Shown here in pieces: positions 23,945 to 32,334 of a stretch of DNA of 58,779 nt; position 1 is the first letter of the stretch; the number at the start of each line of letters is the position of its first letter. The position numbers and the translations under genes were made by a program. The notes under the pieces were generated by a model. That model did not search any database. It was not told the DNA's origin and saw only the letters and a program-made list of their open reading frames with translations. Source of the stretch: Oscillospiraceae bacterium (lineage in GTDB: Bacteria > Bacillota > Clostridia > Oscillospirales > Acutalibacteraceae); NCBI GenBank assembly GCA_031268095.1, contig JAIRXU010000036.1, positions 1-58,779 of the forward strand, written 5' to 3'.

Positions 23945-26891
23945 GGAGATGCTTGAAAAGATCACGGAGATGTTCCCGGATATGGAGAGCGATGCACGTG
24001 AGAAGCTGCTTGAGCTTCTGAGCCAGCGTGAGCCGGAGTTTAAGTTTAAGCCGAGGCTGTTTTCCCTGCTGCTGTGCAAAGCCTCTTTCCACAATGAGAA
24101 ATACCTCAATTGCTTTGACCCGGAAACGGAAGAGGACAAGGCACGGATTAGATGGCACCGTTCGTTTGCCTCATTGGGAAGCACGGCCGATTCTATCCAA
24201 ATGCATGAGTTGGAGCCAAAGGGTGGCAACCTACTCAAAGCCGTATTCGAAGAAAACGACTTTGTCTCCACGCGCCTTGACGGTACCGTGTTCGTCAATC
24301 CGCAGTACATCGTCTTTTCCGCAGCAGATTCGCGGGAAGCGGGCTATTATGGGGAATTCTGGGCTGAAGCGGCGCCGGACAACTTCTTCTTCACGACTGC
24401 GGTCAACATGGAGGAGCCCGCAACCGACTTCGCCAAAAGACAGGAATTTCGCGGCGAACTTATCAAAGCGATCCGTAAGTCGCAAAAAAAATTCGGCGAT
24501 TCCTTCCGATTCCTTATATGCAATTCCTTGGATTTGCTGCAGGATTTCACCATTCTTTGGCGTTCGAAAAATATCCGTCCCGTGATTGAAACGCTGCGTG
24601 ATGTCTGCGAGGCCTTGTTGCCCAACTTTGCGCGCAAACAAACGATTTGCTCGGTGCCGGCAGATCGCCTTCTGGACGGTGAAAAGTTCGAGGGTCTGAT
24701 GGAATCTGCCGGTAAGGATATTTGCATTGACAACATGACCATGCGTGCGGTGAGCAGCGATTACGGCAAGCTTCTGGAATTGCAAAAAAGCCTGACGGAG
24801 CTAGAAGGTCAGGCGCACCTAGACATAGCGGAGCATTGCTTTGTTTTGGGGAACACGGATTGCATTGTTTTTCTGAAAGGTCTGACCGACCGTAACATCT
24901 GCATGCTCATGAAAAAAATCCTCGAGCAGATTCAGAAGAGGGCGGTTGGCGACGCGTTGCTTCGGCTGGAAACCAGCATTGGCATCGAGATGAGCACGAG
25001 TGTGGTATCACGCAGCCTTAGACCCCGTGAAAACGCGTTGAAACTGAACCGTGCCGCAGAGTGGCTGCTGAATGGGCGGGACGGCGTGGAGGGGATCAAG
25101 AACTTGCTGGAACAACCTGTGTTTAACGGGGATTCCGCCCCTTGGGCGAGTTCGTTGCTGGAATTGTGCAACATGATTGCCCACATGAGTCGTTCCTGTA
25201 TCTACGACAACGCCAGTTTCCTGCTGCTGGACAGCATGTACCTATTCCATGCCTGGCTGAGCCAGGTCATCGTGGGCAGCGGCGGGACATACGCGTTAAG
25301 CGAACAAAAGGAAGAGGGGCAGGGGCGGAAAAGGCTTGCGATGGAAACGGAACGCGTCAATCGTTATATCAACGGTATGATCCAGCTGATGGATATGATC
25401 ACGCGCTCCGGCGGGACGATTGCGCATATGCCCGGGTTTTCGCCGCTACAATACCACCTCACCTCCAGCGTCGTAGAGTTTACACAGGCATTTTTCATCA
25501 AAGTCTCTCGTTTTCTGCGAGATTGCACAGAGGAAAAAGACGACACCATTTCCTGTATCCTAGTGCCGACGCAATGCCCGCGTATTCAGACGGAAGAACT
25601 GTTTTGGGGTGAAGTTGCAATTGACGGAGAGCCCAAGAAGGTGCTAGATCGCTCTATGCTGGTTTACATTGAAGTGCCCATGGAACTCCTTTCCCGGCCT
25701 TTGGCCATAGCAATCGCACTCACGCATGAATCAGGGCACCATTATGGACAGGCCCAAATCAGTTTGCGCATGCGGCGCAATGAGTGTTTTGCAAAAGCGC
25801 TGGGCCGAATTCTTGGGGATGCTATTGGCAGCAATGAGGGTGAGGCAAGCGCGATTGAGGATGAGCTTGTCCAAGCGATCAAAGCAAGGGATAAAGAACA
25901 CCAAAGGCACTTGCCTGTTGAACTGTCGAGTGCAACGCTTGAAACTGAAAGAAGATGGGATGAACATCTACGTATCTGCGAAGAGTGCGCGACGGAAGTG
26001 CTGTTAGAACATGCAGACAACGAAAAAGTGGCTCATCAGGTTCATCCATTGTTGGGCGGCGGAAGGAATAATCCGATTACGCTGCATGATTATGTGAAAG
26101 AACTGTATAATCTGTTCAGGGAATCCGTCTGCGATGTTTTTATGCTGATTTTGCTACATGAAACGTGTGATGCGAAGGATTTGGCGATCTATATACACAG
26201 TTTCTTTATGAACGAAGCGGAACTGACCAGATGCTCGGGAGAATTGGAAGATAGATTCAGTTCCATCATCATGCGAATTTATGCGGTACGACAGGTGATA
26301 CAACGATCTTTCACAAAGATTAGTCCCGGCGCAATTGATGAAAAAAGCGGCAAGCGGCGCACGTATGAATATATGCTAGAGCAAGACGATACGCTAGAGC
26401 AAGACGCCGATAAGTACAAGAAAGATGCCAAGCGTGAACGCATTGATCCGCAGGCGCTCCCGATTGACGCGATCGTGAAAGAGATCAAGGCATTGCCCGA
26501 TTATCATCCCGGAAATTCGGAAGCAGAACATTTCCTGGGGGTACTGGAGGAGGATCTGCACTATTTGGATCAGCGTGGTGAGGGCAAAATCACACCAACC
26601 AAACAATGCTATCATTCCGATGTCACACTGGAGGACCTTATTGCATATCTGAGCGACTGTAAGTTCTCGATTCTGGAAAAAATCGAAGGCGAGGGCAAGG
26701 GCGATCAAAAGTGCCAAGAACTAAAAGAGGAGCTTGCCGACATACGAAGGGCATATCAGGCTTTCGTGAATAACGAATTCTTCGGCCGTTCTTTTTACGA
26801 TCTGGTTCATGAGCATCGTGAAGCGGTGTTGAATCAAATCAACGAGAATGGAAGCCCCAAGACTGAATTTGTATTTTCGCCGTCAGATTAA
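23937..26891 (+). CDS. Large predicted zinc metalloprotease (zincin) of an unrecognised family
   Basis: The GTG at 23937 lies eight bases after AGGAGG and gives 984 residues. The stretch LAIAIALTHESGHHYG holds an HEXXH motif (His597, Glu598, His601). About 130 residues on, ESVCDVF (Glu729 to Asp733) has the E-x3-D spacing that supplies the third ligand in thermolysin-like gluzincins. Together they predict a working zinc peptidase inside a long helical C-terminal half. The N-terminal ~590 residues are mixed and unassigned, with a segment at about 295-345 (GNTDCIVFLKGLTDRN) resembling a small ligand-binding alpha/beta domain. There is no signal peptide, so it should act in the cytoplasm. It would be the effector or processing enzyme of the operon. 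The HEXXH could still be chance, but the second motif makes that unlikely. Confidence 0.65.
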   Translation: MDKEMLEKITEMFPDMESDAREKLLELLSQREPEFKFKPRLFSLLLCKASFHNEKYLNCFDPETEEDKARIRWHRSFASLGSTADSIQMHELEPKGGNLLKAVFEENDFVSTRLDGTVFVNPQYIVFSAADSREAGYYGEFWAEAAPDNFFFTTAVNMEEPATDFAKRQEFRGELIKAIRKSQKKFGDSFRFLICNSLDLLQDFTILWRSKNIRPVIETLRDVCEALLPNFARKQTICSVPADRLLDGEKFEGLMESAGKDICIDNMTMRAVSSDYGKLLELQKSLTELEGQAHLDIAEHCFVLGNTDCIVFLKGLTDRNICMLMKKILEQIQKRAVGDALLRLETSIGIEMSTSVVSRSLRPRENALKLNRAAEWLLNGRDGVEGIKNLLEQPVFNGDSAPWASSLLELCNMIAHMSRSCIYDNASFLLLDSMYLFHAWLSQVIVGSGGTYALSEQKEEGQGRKRLAMETERVNRYINGMIQLMDMITRSGGTIAHMPGFSPLQYHLTSSVVEFTQAFFIKVSRFLRDCTEEKDDTISCILVPTQCPRIQTEELFWGEVAIDGEPKKVLDRSMLVYIEVPMELLSRPLAIAIALTHESGHHYGQAQISLRMRRNECFAKALGRILGDAIGSNEGEASAIEDELVQAIKARDKEHQRHLPVELSSATLETERRWDEHLRICEECATEVLLEHADNEKVAHQVHPLLGGGRNNPITLHDYVKELYNLFRESVCDVFMLILLHETCDAKDLAIYIHSFFMNEAELTRCSGELEDRFSSIIMRIYAVRQVIQRSFTKISPGAIDEKSGKRRTYEYMLEQDDTLEQDADKYKKDAKRERIDPQALPIDAIVKEIKALPDYHPGNSEAEHFLGVLEEDLHYLDQRGEGKITPTKQCYHSDVTLEDLIAYLSDCKFSILEKIEGEGKGDQKCQELKEELADIRRAYQAFVNNEFFGRSFYDLVHEHREAVLNQINENGSPKTEFVFSPSD

Positions 26892-26932
26892 CATCGGCGC
26901 TATGTGAATATTTTAGCGGAGGAGTTTTTTGG

Positions 26933-28042
26933 ATGAGACCGCCTGATGCCTGGGTCTCGGACAAGCGTCCGTCCATTCTGGGTATCCCCAACGCAATCCT
27001 GGCGCACTTTGGCGCAGCTGCGCACCACGAGCCTCTGCCGCTGCTGGCGGAAACGCTGGAGAAGGGATGGAAGAACGTCGTCCTGCTGATTTTTGATGGT
27101 ATGGGCAGCGACATGCTCGAGCGCAACATCCCGGACGGATTTTTCCTGCGGCACAGGGCGGCGGACCTGGCCTCTGTTTTTCCCTGCACCACCACGTCCG
27201 CCCTTACCACCTACGAATCCGGACTCTCTCCGGCGGAGCACGGCTGGCTGGGCTGGTGCTGCTATTTTCCGGAAATCGGAAAGTGTGTCGATCTCTTTTC
27301 CGGCCATGAGAGTGGGACCGACCGCCCCGCCGCAGACGGAGGAAACATTGCCTGGAAGCGTCTGGGGTTCAGAAATATCCAGGACCAGATCCGCGGAGCG
27401 AAGTGTTACAGCGTCTCACCATTCTCGAAGCACCGCGCGGGCAGCTGCGAAGAGGTCTGCCGCTGGCTCCGCCGTCTCTGCCGCCGTCCGGGGCGAAAAT
27501 ACATCTATGCTTACCATTTCCAGCCGGACCACGACATGCACCGCTGCGGGTGCACAGCGGACCAAGTCCGGGACATGGTGGGGGACTTCCAGCGGCAAGT
27601 TGAGCGGCTCAGCCGCCAATTGAAACGGACGTTGCTAATTGTCACCGCCGATCACGGCCTGAAGGACACAGACCGCGCCTGCCTGGAGGATTATCCCGAG
27701 ATTTGGGAGTGCTTCGCTGCACCGCCGAGCCGGGAGCCCCGCAATCTGTCGTTTCATATTAAACCGGACTATTATGACGCGTTTCCGGGCCGCTGGAACG
27801 CGCGCTTCGGAGATGATTTCGTCCTGATGACCGGGGAAGAGGCGCTGGCGCAGGGAATCTTTGGCCCCGGCGCGCCGCATGCGCTGGCCCGGGATTTCGT
27901 CGGAGATTATGTGGCCCTGGCCGTTGGGAACCTGGCGCTCTGGCGGCGGAATGAAAAAGGCGAGGCCAACCGCTTTGTCGCCAACCACGCCGGCAGTTCA
28001 CCGGAAGAAATGACCGTTCCGCTGATCCTGATCGAGACATAA
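26933..28042 (+). CDS. Type I phosphodiesterase / nucleotide pyrophosphatase family protein
   Basis: A 369-residue alkaline-phosphatase superfamily enzyme that should hydrolyse a phosphodiester or phosphoanhydride. Metal-binding segments are visible: IFDGMG (Asp55), the threonine nucleophile in FPCTTTSALT (residues 84-92), HFQPDHDMH, TADHG and NHAGSSPEE. There is no signal peptide, so it acts on a cytoplasmic substrate. The start follows GGAGGAG, and it lies 41 bases after the zincin gene with no terminator between, so it may share that transcript. Its higher G+C resembles the flanking chromosome rather than the zincin genes, so it could be an older resident that the operon joined. Confidence 0.85.
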   Translation: MRPPDAWVSDKRPSILGIPNAILAHFGAAAHHEPLPLLAETLEKGWKNVVLLIFDGMGSDMLERNIPDGFFLRHRAADLASVFPCTTTSALTTYESGLSPAEHGWLGWCCYFPEIGKCVDLFSGHESGTDRPAADGGNIAWKRLGFRNIQDQIRGAKCYSVSPFSKHRAGSCEEVCRWLRRLCRRPGRKYIYAYHFQPDHDMHRCGCTADQVRDMVGDFQRQVERLSRQLKRTLLIVTADHGLKDTDRACLEDYPEIWECFAAPPSREPRNLSFHIKPDYYDAFPGRWNARFGDDFVLMTGEEALAQGIFGPGAPHALARDFVGDYVALAVGNLALWRRNEKGEANRFVANHAGSSPEEMTVPLILIET

Positions 28043-28048
28043 AAAAGC

Positions 28049-28072
28049 TCCTCCCGATTGGGAGGATTTTTT
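28049..28072 (+). terminator. Intrinsic terminator after the phosphodiesterase gene
   Basis: TCCTCCC (28049-28055) and GGGAGGA (28060-28066) form a perfect stem with a GATT loop, followed by six T. It starts seven bases after the stop and ends the zincin/phosphodiesterase transcript. Confidence 0.9.
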
Positions 28073-28095
28073 GCACGACGAAATGCAATATATAA

Positions 28096-28124
28096 TTGAC
28101 AAATAGAAGTTGTTATGATACAAT
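28096..28124 (+). promoter_or_regulatory. Promoter of the regulator/membrane-protein pair
   Basis: TTGACA (28096-28101) and TACAAT (28119-28124) with 17-base spacing; the GGGAGGTGAG ribosome binding site follows at 28131-28140. Confidence 0.75.
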
Positions 28125-28143
28125 ATGTCCGGGAGGTGAGTGC

Positions 28144-28359
28144 TTGGCAAAAAATTTACGCATGAAGTCCGCGCGGGCGGCGCTGGATCTGTCGTAGCAG
28201 GCGCTGGCGGATTTGGTGGGTGTCGCGCGGCAGACCATCAACGCCATTGAGCTGGGAGAATATAACCCATCGATCCGGTTGTGCACCGCGATCTGCTGCG
28301 CGCTGGGGAAGACGCTCAACGATTTATTTGGGGAGGAAGCGGACCATGAAACACCGTAA
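28144..28359 (+). pseudogene. XRE-family regulator with an in-frame TAG
   Basis: From the TTG at 28144 (after GGGAGG) the frame encodes a small Cro/C1-type helix-turn-helix protein: ARAALDLS, stop, QALADLVGVARQTINAIELG, then YNPSIRLCTAICCALGKTLNDLFGEE. The TAG at 28195-28197 sits where family members have Gln (LSQQALAD). A single C-to-T change would make it. Apart from this codon the protein is complete at 71 residues. Its end overlaps the start of a membrane-protein gene by 14 bases, a standard pairing for YgzD-type regulators with a DUF3796-like or similar membrane protein. Confidence 0.8.
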
Positions 28360-28828
28360 ACCAAAACCGGGAAAATTCGACGAACGGCAGCTGCAAGCGC
28401 GGGGAAAAGCGTATTAACACGCGTTTTTGCTGTTGATGACGTTGCTGCTGGCCAACGGCATCTTGGGGAGTTGCGGCTTCGTTTGGGCGGATCCGTTTTA
28501 TATGAACCTGCTGCTGGGCGCCTTGGTGACGGTGACCCTCAGTTGCGAAATGATCTGGCGGGAAGCTTATGACCCCGTCGCGAAGCAGCAGAACGTGACG
28601 GTTGCCGCACTGGCGGGGATATATGGGGTATGCGCACTCACGAATGGAATTCTGCTGCTGCGCGGCGATGTGCGGCTCATTGAAGCCGGCCGGCTGACAA
28701 ATGAGGCCGCGCTGGGACTGCTATATGTGGTGCTGCTGTGGATCCCGGCGGTGTACTTCCTCAAATGGTGGCGCGACAAGCGCCGAGAGAGGAAGCGCGC
28801 GCCGGAGGACCCCTATGGGATTTTTTGA
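28346..28828 (+). pseudogene. Small membrane protein paired with the XRE regulator, with an in-frame TAA
   Basis: The ATG at 28346 opens MKHRKPKPGKFDERQLQARG and then meets TAA at 28415-28417, again where Gln is expected (RGKAY, stop, HAFLLL). The frame then continues intact for 137 residues with four hydrophobic segments (about residues 27-45, 50-67, 82-99 and 117-134 counted from the ATG) and a basic C-terminus. Translation could restart at the ATG at 28436 or the TTG before it. Such proteins are usually partners controlled by the adjacent regulator. Confidence 0.75.
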
Positions 28829-28836
28829 AATCCCTA

Positions 28837-28865
28837 TTGCGTCCCACTCGACCCTGTGCTATAAT
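28837..28865 (+). promoter_or_regulatory. Promoter of the DUF6273-like gene
   Basis: TTGCGT (28837-28842) and a perfect TATAAT (28860-28865) are 17 bases apart; the gene starts 33 bases downstream. Confidence 0.7.
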
Positions 28866-28897
28866 AAAGGAACCTGAACGGAAAGGACATTGCTCCC

Positions 28898-29728
28898 ATG
28901 CGCCGAACGGGATTCCGCCGTGCCGTGCCCTGGCTCACCGCCGGGGTGTTCCTGTTTGCGCTGCTGGCCGGGGCGTTCCGCCCTGCCCTGAAGCAGTGGG
29001 CTGCGCTGCGGTTTCGGGCGCCGGATTACCGGGCGGCGGAAGAAGCGCCCGCTGTGCTCTGCGCGGGGGATTACGTTCTCTTCGGCAGCTATGCGGGGGA
29101 ACCGATCCTCTGGCGGGTGTTGGCATTGGAGGAGGGGAGGCCGCTGCTGTTTTCGGAGCGGATCCTTTGCTTCAAAGCATTCGCCGCCTGTGATCCCCCG
29201 GCGGCAGCTTCGTCGGATTGGTCCCGCAGCGCCCTGCGGCAGTGGCTGGGCGCGGACGGGGAGACGGTTTTCTGGGTCGGAGAACCGCCGGACGAAAGGC
29301 ATGTCTATGGCGGACACAACGCCTACGCCGACGAACCGGGGTTCCTGTCTTCCGGGAATTTTGATGAGCGCCAGCGGGCGCTGATCAGCGGAAAAGCAGG
29401 GGAAGATGCGGTGTTCCTGCCATCCCGGGCGCAGCTCCAGGTTATGTCTGCGCGGGAGAGGCAGCGCGGTCCGGCGGCAGCAGCTCTGGCGCGGGACGAT
29501 TCCCCTTACCTGACTCTGCGGCGGACAGTCTGGTACTGGACGCGCGATCCGATTGGCACCAACGAATGCAGCGTCCGCGCGGTGACAGGGAAAGGGACTT
29601 TTTACCAGGATCTCGCGGCGGATGGTCTGGGCGGGGTTTGCCCGGCGCTCCGTCTGCGGACCGGGACCGTCCGCGCCGCCGGGGGCGACGGCAGCAAGGG
29701 GAAGCCGTACTGGGTGCGGGGAGAATAA
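28898..29728 (+). CDS. DUF6273-like exported protein
   Basis: The 276-residue protein has an N-terminal signal anchor (residues 9-27). Its body contains the pattern GDYVLFGSYAGEPILWRVL ... LFSERIL ... WSRSALRQWLG, then FLPSRAQL, and near the end LRTGTVRAAGGDGSKGKPYW. This is the layout of DUF6273, an uncharacterised beta-rich domain found on surface proteins of firmicutes. Family function is unknown. It is outward-facing and has its own promoter. Confidence 0.7.
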   Translation: MRRTGFRRAVPWLTAGVFLFALLAGAFRPALKQWAALRFRAPDYRAAEEAPAVLCAGDYVLFGSYAGEPILWRVLALEEGRPLLFSERILCFKAFAACDPPAAASSDWSRSALRQWLGADGETVFWVGEPPDERHVYGGHNAYADEPGFLSSGNFDERQRALISGKAGEDAVFLPSRAQLQVMSARERQRGPAAAALARDDSPYLTLRRTVWYWTRDPIGTNECSVRAVTGKGTFYQDLAADGLGGVCPALRLRTGTVRAAGGDGSKGKPYWVRGE

Positions 29729-29839
29729 GAACTCATATTCACATCTTAAAACGTGATGTCTTTAAAAACCTCTCAAAAACCCACCACGCAATCCTGTGAA
29801 TACAAGGTCCAAATGACAAAACTGAAGGGAGCAGCTTTG

Positions 29840-30832
29840 ATGAACCAATCAGAAAAAATCAAATGGGGGATCGTCGGCACGGGGGACATTGCCCACCGGT
29901 TCGCGCAGGCGGTGAAGACTGTGCCGGACGCGGCGCTGGTAGCTGTGGCTTCCCGCAGCCGGGAGGGGGCCGAGCGCTTCGGCGGAGAATTTGACATTCC
30001 CCGCAGGTTCGCTTCCTATGAAGAGATGGCGGCCTTTGAGGGGATTGACGCGGCGTACATTGCCACCCCCCATGCCCTGCATACGCCGAACGCGATCCTG
30101 ATGCTAACCCAAGGCAAAGCGGTGCTGAGCGAAAAGCCGATGGCCGTGAACCTCCGCGCATTGGATCAGATGATCGCCGCGGCGCGGGAAAATGACCTTC
30201 TGCTGATGGAGGCGATGTGGGGCCGCGTTGTGCCCGGAACGCTGAAGCTGCTGGAGCTGGTGGGGCAGGGGATAATCGGCCCCGTCCGGGGGATCCAGGC
30301 AGTGTTCAGTTACGACATGCGCGATGAGCCGGGCCACCATGCCTTTCAGCTGCAATACGGCGGCGGGAGTCTGCTGGACGTCGGTTGCTACTGCCTGCAT
30401 TTCGCCAGTTGGTTCGCGGGCAGCCCTGTAGCTGAGATCAAGGCGGTGGCTGACGTCGGCGCAGCGAACCATGTTGACGAGCAGTGCGCCGTCCTGCTGC
30501 GGCACGAAAACGGCGTCCTAGCCAGCCTCAACAGCGGCATGACCCTCCGCCGTGAGTCCGACGGGTTCCTCTTTGGGGATCTGGGATATATCCACATGAC
30601 CCGTTTCTATGCCCCGGAGCGAATCACCGTCCATCTCTATGACGGCGGCGTGACCGAATTCCTGACGCCCTACCGCGGCAACGGTTTCGAAGAGCAGATC
30701 CTCGAATTTCAGCGCTGCCTGCGCGCGGGAAAACGCGAGAGTGACTTCATCCCGCTCACCCAGTCCCGGGAAATGGCCCGCCAGATGGACGAGATCCGTC
30801 GGCAGACGGGGGTAGGGTATCCGCAGGACTGA
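29840..30832 (+). CDS. Gfo/Idh/MocA family NAD(P)-dependent oxidoreductase
   Basis: The ATG at 29840 gives 330 residues starting MNQSEKIKWGIVGTGDIA; an upstream ATG at 29753 lacks a good site. The N-terminal Rossmann fold has GTGDIAHRFAQAV, and SEKPMAVN near residues 95-102 is the EKP motif carrying the catalytic lysine. The C-terminal alpha/beta domain is complete (for example GGGSLLDVGCYCLHFASWF). Members oxidise or reduce sugars, inositols or related polyols, or trans-dihydrodiols; the substrate cannot be read here. It stands alone between two exported or membrane proteins. Confidence 0.9.
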   Translation: MNQSEKIKWGIVGTGDIAHRFAQAVKTVPDAALVAVASRSREGAERFGGEFDIPRRFASYEEMAAFEGIDAAYIATPHALHTPNAILMLTQGKAVLSEKPMAVNLRALDQMIAAARENDLLLMEAMWGRVVPGTLKLLELVGQGIIGPVRGIQAVFSYDMRDEPGHHAFQLQYGGGSLLDVGCYCLHFASWFAGSPVAEIKAVADVGAANHVDEQCAVLLRHENGVLASLNSGMTLRRESDGFLFGDLGYIHMTRFYAPERITVHLYDGGVTEFLTPYRGNGFEEQILEFQRCLRAGKRESDFIPLTQSREMARQMDEIRRQTGVGYPQD

Positions 30833-30876
30833 AAAAATGGCGCCCATGATCCGATTTCCCGGAAAGGAATTCTCCC

Positions 30877-32271
30877 ATGCCGCTTTGTGAACATCTCCGG
30901 GCTATCCGGCGTTCTCCCTGGCGGGGTTTCGGCCTGACCTGCGCCGGGATAGTCTCCTTTTTCATTGCCCTGACCCGGTCGCTGCTCAAGACCGACGACG
31001 GGCACTTCCTAGGGATCCTGCATACACCCGGTTTCCGGCTAAGAGACTGGCTGGCGGCGCGGCGTACGGAAATCTCCGGGCGTACCGTCGGTGAAGGATT
31101 GCTGATGACCTTTCTGCGGGGCAACCCGTTCTGGTGGAAGCTCTGCTCGGCGGCTTTTCTGTGCCTCCTGGTCTGGTTTCTTTGTCGGCTGGCGCTGGCG
31201 ATCCCCGGCGGGCAGGGGAAAGGAGCCCGGCTGGGCTTTGCCTGCGCGTCGGCATTCCTCGTTCTGCCGACCTGTCTGAGCGCTGCGGCCTTCTGGTTTG
31301 CCGGGTCGTTTACGTACCTCTGGCCCTTGGGAGGGCTATTGCTGAGTGTGCTGCCCGCAGCTTTCCGCTGTCTGGATCTTCCCGTCCGGCGCTGGATGCC
31401 AATCGCCGCCGTTCTGGCCGCTCCGCTCGCGGCGGCGGAAGAACAGACGGCTGCGGCGGCCCTCGCGGCGCTGCTGCTGCTGCAGGGGATTCTGCTGCTC
31501 CGGCGGCGCTGGCGCTGGTCTGCCGCGCTGCCGCTTCTCCCGGCGGGCGTTGGGGCATGGTTTCTGCTGACGGCCCCTGGGGCCCGATTGCGCAGCGGGA
31601 TGGAGGCGCAAAGCGGTTTCACGGCATTTCTGACGATGTCTCTGCCGGAAAAACTGCTGTGCGGGCTGTCGAACTATGCGGCATACGCGCTGTTTCTCTC
31701 CGCCGCTGTGATGACCGCTTTCCTCCTGCCGCTGTATTGTCAGCTGCGGCAGGCCTACCCGGGGCGGGGGATGCGCCGCTTGACGCTGGGGCACGGCCTA
31801 GCCTGGGGGATTCTCTGCGCCGGCGGGAACGCTGTGTATTTCGCCGTCCGCCGCAGCATCCCGGACCAGGGATTCCAGTGGGCATGGCAAACGGCAGGAT
31901 GGCGCGGGCTCGGCTGGCCCGAAGGGATCTTGCTGGCGCTGAGTGCGGTCTTTCTGCTGTCTGTTCTGACGCAGCTGCTTCTGCTGGCACGGAAGCGGCC
32001 CACGGCGGGGATGGGAGCGGGACTCTGCTGCGCGGCGTCGCTTTGCTGCGGCGTCTTGCCAGGGCTGTCCGGTTCCCTGTACGCCTCCGGCCAGCGGATC
32101 TTCTTTTTCTCGGATGTTTTCCTGTTGCTGGCGGCCAATCTCCTCTTTGGCGGCGCGGAAGACACGAAGGTTCTGCGGACGCTGCGGAAAGGAACGACCG
32201 TGCTCGCCGCGCTTTTCTGCCTGGTCAATGTGCTGGGCTACGCCTTTTTGGAAATCCCGCCCATGGGCTGA
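30877..32271 (+). CDS. Polytopic membrane protein (DUF6056-like)
   Basis: The 464-residue protein has about eleven hydrophobic segments with a short cytoplasmic N-terminus. The early TDDGHFLG motif after the first TM helix and the overall spacing resemble DUF6056, a family related to GT-C type glycosyltransferases, in which acidic residues in the first outer loop bind the lipid-linked sugar. Asp45-Asp46 here fit. Function in this organism is unknown. The start follows GGAAAGGAA. It ends just before the bidirectional hairpin that separates it from the convergent spoIIIA operon. Confidence 0.6.
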   Translation: MPLCEHLRAIRRSPWRGFGLTCAGIVSFFIALTRSLLKTDDGHFLGILHTPGFRLRDWLAARRTEISGRTVGEGLLMTFLRGNPFWWKLCSAAFLCLLVWFLCRLALAIPGGQGKGARLGFACASAFLVLPTCLSAAAFWFAGSFTYLWPLGGLLLSVLPAAFRCLDLPVRRWMPIAAVLAAPLAAAEEQTAAAALAALLLLQGILLLRRRWRWSAALPLLPAGVGAWFLLTAPGARLRSGMEAQSGFTAFLTMSLPEKLLCGLSNYAAYALFLSAAVMTAFLLPLYCQLRQAYPGRGMRRLTLGHGLAWGILCAGGNAVYFAVRRSIPDQGFQWAWQTAGWRGLGWPEGILLALSAVFLLSVLTQLLLLARKRPTAGMGAGLCCAASLCCGVLPGLSGSLYASGQRIFFFSDVFLLLAANLLFGGAEDTKVLRTLRKGTTVLAALFCLVNVLGYAFLEIPPMG

Positions 32272-32282
32272 AAGCCTCTCAT

Positions 32283-32330
32283 AAAAAAATACCGGGAGGC
32301 TTGAGGGAATTACCCTCCTGGCCTCCCGGT
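32283..32330 (-). terminator. Terminator of the spoIIIA operon
   Basis: ACCGGGAGGC (32291-32300) pairs with GCCTCCCGGT (32321-32330), with an inner GAGGG/CCCTC stem. On the minus strand it is followed by seven T (A run at 32283-32289). It starts five bases after the spoIIIAH stop and may also slow plus-strand transcription from the membrane-protein gene. Confidence 0.9.
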
Positions 32331-32334
32331 GATG

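Noticed and set aside
28144..28828. Reassigned genetic code (TAA/TAG read as Gln)
   Set aside because: Many intact genes in the window end at TAA or TAG at the expected family length (for example spoIIIAH at TAA), so only local mutation or suppression remains plausible.
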